Below, one piece after another: positions 55,643-64,000 of a DNA stretch of 64,000 bases (positions within the stretch are counted from its first letter, which is position 1; each line of letters begins with the position of its first letter). The stretch spans positions 496,001-560,000 of the forward strand of contig JAFEVB010000027.1 in assembly GCA_032629725.1 (NCBI GenBank), given 5' to 3'. The stretch comes from Gremmenia infestans. Lineage: Eukaryota > Ascomycota > Leotiomycetes > Helotiales > Hamatocanthoscyphaceae. A model generated the notes under the pieces. That model worked only from the letters and a program-made list of their open reading frames with translations. It was not told where the DNA came from and made no database searches. The translations under genes were made by a program, and so were the position numbers.

Positions 55643-58603
55643 TCAGATTGAGTGTGAAGGTGCCAGTCCTAGTAAATCATCGAACCAATTTACGTTTCTG
55701 ATATCAAAATTGTCGGAAAACGCTTGAGTAAACGGGTTGGGAGGGTATTCATGCTGGTGGCGACCTGCTGTGGGTTCGAAAGCATTATGCATGGACGGCG
55801 GTGGTGGCATTCTCGAGTTGGAAGCAGCGTAACTTCTGTCTCTACTTGTCGTATACATATCCTGTGATTCGCGCCGAGCATTCGGGTAAGACTGGAAAGA
55901 CGTTTCCTGTTGGAGCCATAATGGCATATGCGAATCTGCTATAGGAGGACTGCCTGGTGGTGCCTGGTCCTGTTGACAGAATTTCTTCACGAACGCTGAA
56001 ATATTGATACTATTATCGCCACTCGTAGAAATAGCGATTCCGCCGCGTCCTCTTTGGCTTTCACCACGTAACTCTTGGCGAGTATCCGAAATCTGAGTAT
56101 GCTTTTCATCTTCCGCTAATAGTCCAGCCAGAAGACGTGTGCCCCTGGCAGCGATTGAGGATATTGAGATACTACTGGAAAGAAATTTAATGGCATCCAA
56201 GACTAGTTGACGGTTATCTATATACTCTTGAGCTGACTGGTGGCGGCTAAAGTTGTCTAGTGACAATATAATCTAATATGGTATTTAGAACAGATCGAGG
56301 CATTATATGGGTATCACTTACAGCAGCAGCAACACTAAAGGCTTGTGTAGTCCAGATTATCGGGCTTTCATCAGGGAGGTCTTGTTTGACCTCATTTATG
56401 ATTGTTTTAGCTGCAGATAGACAGGCTGTAGGCTTTGTCAGCTTACCATATTCTCTCGGTGGGGTAGAGGCATTGGTGTTTCCGCTGAAGGGAATTCAAA
56501 TATCTCAAATGTAACTTACTTCTCCTTGTGAAAGCATATCTTTTGTCGTGAAAACTCATCCCAAGAAAACTCCTATGAATCATCTAGCAAGGAACATCAG
56601 TCAGTATCTTTTCCAGCCCTGTTATATTTAGACGTAATCTTACAATGATTTTATGGGCGGATGTAACCGTAAGGCAACGACGGGCTAACAGTACCCATCG
56701 AGGCCACTGTGGTTCAATTGGCGTTTGGCTGTTCAGACATGGCGGCAGCTCCGACACAACCAGCTCCCGCATCATTTGATCGAATCGAAGAACTTCTTGG
56801 TATTTTGCCTCGATAGTGTGAGTTTTTGAGGACTGATCTAGCAATGCGGGCATTAGGCATGCGATCCTGAAGAGGAAATTACCGTACGACATGATGGTTG
56901 GGGTAGACAATGGTGTAGACCGCATGGTTTCCTCATCGCAATGAAGAGGTGCATTCGTGGAGAAGTGAAGAGGATTCACACCTATAAACTGATTAGTATG
57001 ACGGGTGCGATTTAAGATATCAATAGTATTTGAATGGAGTCCAAACAGTAAGTTTCCGAGAACGGTACAGAAAACCAGTCCTGTATTGTCAGCTGTTGCC
57101 AAACCCTCCGGCCTATCTCTTGTTGAACTCGTTCTGCTGGATCAAAATTGGCATTATCATGGGCTGATAATTTCGGTTTCCCAAGTCTATGTAGACCCAG
57201 AGACTGCGCGATGCGGACTGCGGCCGCCAATAAAACAGACTGAGAGTTAGAAAATCTACTCCTATCAGCGTGTGTCTTCATAACCACTCGTAGGCGTACC
57301 CTAGTAAGTGAGCGCATATAGTGGAACTCGCAACCGTCTGAACGCCGTATACTAGCTTTGGTCAATCTCCGAATATATGGTCAAATGTCTCAAAAAGCCT
57401 ACAAGAATGGTTTTGCTGATATTTAGCAGCACTTAGGCATTCAACTGATGCTTGGTACCACTGCTTTGCTAATGAGCTTTGATTGCCTATTTTCTCAATG
57501 AGTAACTTTCCCGCGAACACTTGTATGTGGTGGGGCCAACCTTCAACAAGTCCCCAGTCTACAATTTGCGCGGGTTTTGCACAAGTCATGCTCCCACAAA
57601 TTACTGCAAATAGGAGTGCAGTCCATTGCAATCCAGAACTGGTCATATTGATGTTACCTTGATCATTGAGATAAAACTTCTCAAGCTCCCGCCGTAAAGT
57701 CGGAGCATGAAATGAACAATGCATGAACAAAAGCCATTCGGCATGATACTCCACCAACAGAAAAGTTTGAGCTTTGGTAGGGAGCAAGTCCTGTATCTGA
57801 GAAATCTGCAGCGTATCAATGGACTGGCTTCCAGAAACCGAGGCTGGCGAAAGGCCCCACGTTTGGGTACTTTGAATTATGTCTTTCTCAGACCCCAAAG
57901 CCGAATCACCCGAAGTGTCCCGAAGACCAGTCGTAATATTACTGTCTTTCAGCCTCCCCCAGGCAAGAAATTCGAGAACCGTAGCCGCATCTTCTACCTC
58001 TGCATCTAGCTCCGGCAGACTAGGTTTGGTTACAGTCTCCTTTTGCGGCTCGCTATTATCCTCAATATTTGGAGGGACTCGACACGTCTCTTTTTGCGAA
58101 ATCCTTGGCTGCTTTGACCGCCGCCTTGTTGAGAATGAACGGGATTCATCTTCCATTAGATAGTCAATTCCTTCCTCCTGAGGTAAAGGGCGTTTGTCCG
58201 GTCCTATAATATCTAGTCTAGCCTCCAGATGCTCAACTCTGTTTGAGAGTCTCGTTACTAGACCGAGAAGTCTCTCGTTCAATGTAGAGTCCATAGAATT
58301 TCCTATCGCTTCGGGGCCACCAGTGGAGGGGTGGTCTGATGGATAAGATGCCTGTCTCTCAACAGTGTGGGTAACATCAGCGAGCCGGCACCATTGTGCT
58401 GATCCCCTGTAATGGTATCAGAAATGGTAGTTGAACACCCCACAGGACAGACACCACGTGCCTTTTGATGCAATTATCGCAGGGAATGACTTTTTGACAT
58501 TTGATTTTCCGTCTGACGGCGTATTAGCTCTAGACTTGCGCTTAACTGCGTAAATGTCAACTCACCGCGAACATTCCGCGCACGTCTGAGGCTTTCTCGA
58601 CAT
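55643..58603 (-). CDS. Zn2Cys6 transcription factor with fungal-specific domain (cluster regulator candidate)
   Basis: Predicted minus-strand exons 58603-58566, 58512-58462, 58406-57403, 57355-57047, 56981-56644, 56583-56520, 56425-56322 and 56272-55643; 845 residues. The zinc cluster is C8-x2-C11-x6-C18-x5-C24-x2-C27-x8-C36, a perfect binuclear spacing if intron 2 uses a GC donor at 58461-58460; a GT donor 9 nt downstream would insert three residues. A coiled segment (LVTRLSNRVEHLEARLD) follows for dimerisation. The middle homology region includes LLAAAVRIAQSLGLHRLG, IGRRVWQQLTIQDWF and NPLHF. The C-terminus ends WFDDLLGLAPSHSI, a plausible activation tail. The exon 4 start (57355) is the least certain join. 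Divergent from the permease. Confidence 0.83.
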
Positions 58604-59162
58604 TGCGGCCGAGATTTGCTCGTCGACCGAGCATAACAGTGCGGACTACAGGCCAGGCAGGGTATTCGTCATATACTATAAGCCGGCCGATACAAGAAGC
58701 GAAATAAGAAGCGATACACGAAGCATCGTAGTAGTCCGACGGTGGTCGCTAATGGACGTGGAGAGTGGGGAGTGGAGAATTCTGTTGTTGATGTTGGGTA
58801 TATGTTTATCTTCCCTTCGCTTCGAGGGTTTTCGGCCGAACCTTGAACCCGCTTTGGCCCCTTTGGCACCCTTATCCACCTCTTGCAGCTAAAACCATGT
58901 CCATATCCATATCGAGCATATCTATATTCTCAACCTTAGTTTACTGGAAGAGATATGGAACGTTATCTTCCCAACAGACATGGACCATCTCCAGCCTGAA
59001 TGGCGGCTGGTAGGGCTTCGCCACCTCTTCTCCTATCGGTTTGGATTTGATTATAATAAGCAGGACGTTGAAAGGCTGTATTATTTCTAGGACATGAATT
59101 TCTAGAAGCTCACAGAAACATTCTCTTCTCTAAACAGGGTCGATTGCTCCTCGTTCTCCAAA
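58604..59162. promoter_or_regulatory. Divergent cluster promoter P2 (regulator / permease)
   Basis: A 559-bp region with a perfect TTCGGCCGAA palindrome at 58831-58840 and further CGGCCG cores at 58606-58611 and 58684-58689. GATAAG occurs on the minus strand at 58871-58876. Both the regulator and the transporter would be served from it. Confidence 0.55.
58832..58839. promoter_or_regulatory. TCGGCCGA palindrome, copy 3
   Basis: Located 229 bp before the regulator start and 324 bp before the permease start. Confidence 0.5.
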
Positions 59163-61114
59163 ATGTTTGAAAGAGCTAAGAATTCCCTACGAACGTTTAG
59201 TTGGAAGCTCCCCAAGCAGAAGAGTACACTAGCGCCTGACTATGTTTGGAGTAACTCAGGTATGCCCGAGAATAATCTCCGCAAGCATTTCTGCTAAGTT
59301 TTGAATATTAAATATAACCTGCCATAGATCAAGGTAAGCCTGCTCTCCGTCTCGAAACTCGTGACTTCTTGTTGGCACGAAGCTGATGGCTTCAAGATCC
59401 CGTGGAACCAAGTCGGAGAACTTGGAGTGGCTATACGTTTGTCCTGTATTGGTTTTCTGACCTTGTCACCTATTCGACATGGGCAAATGGGGCTGCTGTC
59501 GTAGCTCTAGGGCTGTCACCGAGTGATGCCATCTGGATCGTTTTCGTCGCGGCCATGTGCAATGCCATTCCTACGGTAATGAACGGTGCTATAGGAGCAG
59601 ATCTGCACATCGTGAGTGGCTTGGTGATTTTTGAACACTGACCATCGAGACTGACTTTATTCAAAGCCCTTCCCTATTGCGGTCAGGGCTAGCTACGGAT
59701 ACTGGTTGGCCTATTTCTGTGTTTTGTCGAGAGGAATACTCGCTCTTTTTTGGTTCGGAGTACAGAGTTCTGGTGGTGCTACCGCTATCACCCAGATGAT
59801 CACAGCGATATGGCCGTCCTATGCCTTGCTGCATAACTCCCTCCCAGCCTCAGCCGGTATCACTACCAAGGGCATGATATCTTACTTCATATACCATGTT
59901 GTGCAAACGCCATTCCTGTTTATCAAAACCGAAAAGCTGAAATGGATGTTCCTGGCTAAGACAATCCTCGTTCCTCCCATGGCCCTGGCAATGGTGATCT
60001 ACCTCGCTGTTGCTGCGCGGCACGCACCTGATTTCTGGGACCAAAAGTCTACAGTGACGGGATCGGCCAGGGCCTGGCTTTGGCTTTCCAGCATGACATC
60101 CATAACCGGTGGCTTCTCCACCTTGGCTGTGAACATCCCGGATTTTGCTCGCTTTGCTAAGAAACCGGGATCCCAGGTTTGGCAACTCCCCTTCATCCCC
60201 ATCTTCAAGATTCTGGTCAGCATCTTCGGGGTCGTTGGAGCAGCGGCATCGAAGCCACTATATGGAAAAGTTCTATGGAGTCCCTTGGATATTCTGGCTG
60301 AATGGCAAGGGAGTCACGGTGGTCGTGCAGCTGCGTTCTTTTGCGCTGCGTTGTGGTGTCTCGCTCAAATTTGCGTCAACATATCTGCCAACTCTGTGTC
60401 CTTTGGAAATGGTATTGATTCCAACAACATCCTGCAAACTTATAGTTCATAGCTGACAAAACTTTCTAGATATCACATCCTTATTCCCAAAATACTTCAA
60501 TATTCGCCGAGGAGTCATCTTTGCGATGCTAGTGGGTGGATTTGGTATGGTTCCTTGGATAATCCTCTCAAACGCAAAGACCTTTCTCAATTTCATGTCT
60601 GCATACGCCGTATTTATGGCTCCCATAGCTGGAATAATGCTGACGGATTACTGGTTCATCAAACGACGCAAGATAGATGTCCCCGCACTTTATGACCCTG
60701 AAGGATTCTACGGAAAATGTGTACGAGTGCCTGTCCTCCCCTCAAATGCCTATACTAACGCTGTCAATTTAGAACTGGCGTTCCCTTGCAATCATGATTC
60801 TAGTAATTGTTCCAATGCTCCCTGCCCTCGCCAACAAAGTCACACCGAAGAATGTGCACATCCCTATGGAGCTTAGCCATCTCTTCGCTATAAACTGGCT
60901 CTACGGATTCGTTGCCCCGTGTGTGCTGTACTACGTACTCAACGTTGTGTTTCCGGATCGTAAAACGCTGATCCCAGAAGTAATTCACGGCGATACGGAG
61001 ATAGTGGAAGGAGTAGGTTCAATCGATCAGAGCTCCACGGATGGAGCCGAAGGTCGGGCTGAGAAAGGGTTTGAGGCAAAGGAGGCTCAAGTATCGACCA
61101 TGGACCGAGAATAG
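59163..61114 (+). CDS. NCS1-family nucleobase/allantoin-type permease
   Basis: Six exons: 59163-59259, a 6-nt exon 59328-59333, 59397-59611, 59667-60411, 60470-60720 and 60773-61114; 551 residues with about 12 hydrophobic segments. The start of the transport core reads WSNSDQDPVEPSRRTWSGY, matching the NCS1 pattern N-x-D-x-D-P before TM1. Later motifs include PTVMNGAIGADLHIPFPI, ASYGYWLAYFCVLSRG and MLTDYWFIKRRKID. Family knowledge: fungal NCS1 proteins are H+ symporters at the plasma membrane for uracil, allantoin, cytosine/purines, thiamine and related compounds. The specificity here is open; the Fur-like layout and the dioxygenase neighbours suggest an N-heterocycle. It is convergent with dioxygenase B. 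Confidence 0.9.
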
Positions 61115-61605
61115 GGAAGAACTCATGGGGGTTTCGCATCAAGGAATAGAAATGCGCTAGGACTTGCAAGAGCTTTGGTTTTACGTATATTCAATCGATT
61201 ATTAACAGAAACTATGTATTCTTTCATTCAACTCAAAGTTGAACTGCATGCCTAGTCCTGTAGCTCGGAGCCAAACCCCTTTGCTACGTAAGCGAGCAGA
61301 GCCCACTTCCCTTGTCTTGCTGCTAGGAAGGGTGAAAGACAGATAGCATACGTAAAAGTAGCACAGGCTCGAGAGTAGATCCACCATGTCTCTAACCACT
61401 TGTTATACGCCGGAAGGGAAAACCTGCATGTCCTTAGAAACCAACCACTCGATGAGTCGACCAGAGCTTAATTTTGACTGTTAATCACCACACTGATGCA
61501 CGCATATTTTTGTTCAAGGAACATGGGATAGTTTTTGTGCTATCAAAATACAATAGTACTCTTCATTCAAATTTCTAGCTAGAGTCTGACATTTCACTAC
61601 CCCTA
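61115..61605. other. Convergent spacer permease / dioxygenase B
   Basis: 491 bp, presumably both 3' UTRs; a 65-codon minus ORF at 61202-61399 is unsupported. Confidence 0.5.
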
Positions 61606-63107
61606 TCAGGAACTTCGTATGGGAACAGGTCCCACTGGGGAATCAGATGCACCCAAATTGGCTTGGTGCATGCCTGGAACTGTATTAGCCTCAAATTCCA
61701 GCATATCATCATAGGAGAATACTTACTCCTGCTGCCATAATGATCCGGATAATCAACAGCAGTATGAAAAACGCTCTGTGAATTCTGTTAGTGTGACGGC
61801 TGGAAGATCTGCGGATAACGGCAGCTTACCCAATTGTCCCACATTTGAACATCACCTTCCTCCACGGGACCCATGAATACATACTCCGGGCGAATGATTC
61901 TCTGCTGCCAGCTGTGAAGGAGCTCTCTGATCTTTACCACGTCATCAACGACTCGGACCTCGCTCGTTGGGGTTGCTTTCAGGAACATCTTCCGGACTGC
62001 AATACCGTGTATCTGGAGAGCCTTCTTCCCGTTCGGTCTCATCCAAACCATGGGATACTTGAGTTTACCAGTTAGCCGAGACATCCTACCGTCATTAGGA
62101 ACAAATAGCTTACAGTCTTGATCTTGTCCGGTTCCCACTCTGGCATTTCTTCCATTTTGTGTTCTTTGCCTTCCGTCTCCAAACCCAGCCCATTCGGCCG
62201 TCCTTTACAATGCTCAATCCACATATATGGGAACGGAGCGTACTCAACCCAGCTATTTTCGGCAAGCATTTTCTCTTCATAACTCAAGAGTTCGTAGAGC
62301 TGGGTGGTGCTAACAAACGCGGTTTGGCCAGGCTTGCACTTCATGGAGAGCCCGCTTCCATCGTCCCAGTTCACTTGGATGTCCGGTCCTACAGGGCACT
62401 TAACAGCACGTAGAGCAGTGAAGTGGGGTGGCTCGCGGTCGTAGAGTGGTGCATCAACTGGAGCCAATCAGCGTCTATTTCGACAATGTCGCAGTAATGT
62501 GTAATGTGAAATGTGCTGTGGAACTAGGGGAAAGACTATTTGATTGAGAGAGAGACACTTGAGAGTCTAACTTACTATGCCATCTCTGAAACTGTGTATT
62601 GCCTGCAGCAAAGGACTCGTCCGAAGGAGGATATCTGTGATAGCTGTTACTTGCTCCGGCAGCTGTGTAGTCCTTGATTCCAAAGTGATCTTCTCCTTGG
62701 TACCCCTTTCCGATTAGGCGAACATTGGGAGCAGCGGGGAGACCATGGACGACCCTCTTCTACAAAACGTAAGCATGCAGTCACTCAGTAACAAGGGTGC
62801 GACTTACAGAGAGTAAGCCTCCAACCTTCTGGAACTCTTTAACAGTGCCATGACCATGGACTTGTGGTGCTTCAGGGTCCAGTCTCGTGACCAACTCCCA
62901 GTGCTTCACTGGATCCAAGTTGTGCTGGTCTTTGATCGTGACATATTGATACCGATGAACGGCCTCCTTTAGAGTGGCCAAGTCTTCGTCTGATATATTA
63001 TTTAGATCGAGACCAGTAATTACAGCCCCAATCGTGCACTTCTTGTCAGCAGCATGTTTGATCGGGGTGATAACCAGGGAACTCTCGTTGATTCTTGATG
63101 GAGACAT
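61606..63107 (-). CDS. 2-oxoglutarate/Fe(II) dioxygenase, TauD/XanA-like (cluster enzyme B)
   Basis: Six exons on the minus strand: 63107-62808, 62759-62576, 62457-62114, 62057-61830, 61775-61727 and 61679-61606; 392 residues, nearly the size of enzyme A. The HxD motif is assembled across an intron as QRWHIDAPLYD (His161, Asp163). The distal His is in SVFHTAVDYPDHYG, with the Arg of GSRIPGMHQAN as probable 2-oxoglutarate ligand. Shared blocks with A include DDGSG/DDGTG, VEYAPFPYMWIE and PMVWMRPNGKKALQIHG. The two are divergent in sequence and in intron number (5 versus 2), so this is not a recent duplication. Family knowledge as for XanA; the substrate may differ from that of A. Confidence 0.87.
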
Positions 63108-64000
63108 ATTGCAAGATGGAAACGTGCTGAGCTGAAGAAATGTTTACTTGATGGCTCTTGATTCAATCTACTCGTAATTTGTATACATATATAATTCTTA
63201 ATCCACGGATCTCGTTGCTGTGAAATCACAAAGGAGATATTGGAGGGCAGGTCCTCGGCCGAATATATCTGATAACACCCGATAAGGAGAACATTGGTCT
63301 TTGCGGACCTCTCCGGGGAGGACAAGAACCCCGCACCGTGGTACATTGGCCCGAAATCTGCGGGAGTCATACCTCCGTAAACATCTTATCATAACAGCAC
63401 CTCCATGCTTGGAAGGGGTGAAGATTGCAGATACGACAATTAACCTCAACTTCTGGCTATCGTGACTTGAATTGAAGCTTACAGTATCATGCAGTGCTTT
63501 TACTTGGAGTTCAAGGTGACATCTTGTCTTTAAGAATTGCTTTCCAAAATTCTGATAAAAGTAGCCAGAGGGAACTCCCTTCCTAGTATTGGCCCAATTC
63601 TCAACACATTGATATTCTTTTGTTCCCAGTAGTAGCATACGGTAGTTTTGAAAGGCATCTTGTCAAACTTAAGAACTCCCCGGCCATCACTCGAAAGACA
63701 TGTTCAGGTGGTCTTTCCTACTTGGATTCCTGTACTGTACGCTACCTATATCTTGCAAGTTCACTGGTGGAGTCGAGGGGATGTCGAGGAGAAGAACATG
63801 GACGCGAGAAAGGAGTCAGATACCGCTGGGTCCCCCTTCTCCTCGAATAAACGTTAAGAAATAAATACCTCGCGGAGTGTGTTGTAAAAGTACTGTTCCT
63901 TTCTACGCCATTTATTATCTGGGGGGGATTGTTAGGAGCCACGCCCATGCCACGCCATGCCACGTGCGTTCGGTGCTAGAGCGGACGGGGTGTCTTGAAC
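63108..64000. promoter_or_regulatory. Cluster promoter P3 (dioxygenase B) and window end
   Basis: Upstream of the dioxygenase B start lie TCGGCCGA at 63255-63262 and, directly after it, GATA-type sites (CTGATAAC at 63269-63276 and CCGATAAG at 63279-63286). The 146-codon minus ORF at 63198-63638 covers this promoter and is not convincing. ATGCCACGCC repeats near 63947-63962 close the window. No further gene seen. Confidence 0.5.
63255..63262. promoter_or_regulatory. TCGGCCGA palindrome, copy 4
   Basis: Located 148 bp before the dioxygenase B start, immediately followed by two GATA-type sites. Confidence 0.5.

Noticed and set aside
63198..63638. 146-codon minus ORF upstream of dioxygenase B
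   Set aside because: It covers the promoter with the palindrome and GATA sites and shows no domain or composition of a real protein.
1..64000. CRISPR arrays, rRNA or tRNA genes, intact transposons, viral or toxin genes
   Set aside because: Looked for spaced repeats, RNA gene signatures, transposase and reverse-transcriptase motifs on both strands by eye and found none; a profile search would be needed to exclude small RNAs.

Overview
This is a 64 kb piece of a filamentous ascomycete (Pezizomycotina) nuclear chromosome. The evidence is short introns (about 45-90 nt, GTRNGT...CTNAY...YAG), interleaved coding on both strands, long UTR-like spacers and typical fungal orthologues (calcineurin B, Epl1, Mmm1, VRG4, SUR1-type mannosyltransferase, NCS1 permease, Zn2Cys6 factor). 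A leotiomycete (Helotiales-like) source is my guess from gene flavour, not something I could test. All gene models below were spliced by eye: exon joins keep the reading frame and rebuild known family motifs, but none is supported by transcripts.

Layout. 1-6.3 kb is compact housekeeping: the 3' end of COQ8, RRP36, an FCP1-like HAD protein, eEF1B-gamma and mitochondrial uS9m. 6.3-8.5 kb is spacer. 8.5-9.7 kb holds an unrecognised Gln-rich conserved protein. 9.7-18.2 kb is a gene desert of more than 8 kb full of microsatellites. 18.2-27.7 kb is again housekeeping: calcineurin B, EPL1, RKM4-like SET methyltransferase, KAE1, a small membrane protein and the SNF1/AMPK beta subunit. 29.5-33.6 kb holds a nine-exon cytochrome P450, HAM1 and FAP7. 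34.6-36.9 kb is a decayed copper amine oxidase pseudogene, followed by acireductone dioxygenase. 38-45.4 kb is gene-poor, with a small predicted membrane protein, a secreted Ser/Thr-rich protein and a DUF3602-like protein. 45.9-52.5 kb holds PLP1/TXNDC9, VRG4, MMM1 and a GT32 mannosyltransferase.

53-63.1 kb is the most interesting part: five adjacent genes that look like a small nitrogen-heterocycle catabolic cluster. They are two XanA-like 2-oxoglutarate dioxygenases, an alpha/beta hydrolase, a Zn2Cys6 activator and an NCS1 nucleobase-type permease. The genes are arranged so that three promoter regions serve all five. Each of these three regions carries the perfect palindrome TCGGCCGA (two copies in the first) together with GATA-factor-type sites. 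This suggests that the cluster's own Zn2Cys6 protein plus an AreA-type nitrogen regulator control it. The substrate is not determined by the sequence; xanthine or another purine/pyrimidine-like compound is the leading guess.

I found no tRNA, rRNA, CRISPR array, intact transposon, viral gene or toxin gene.
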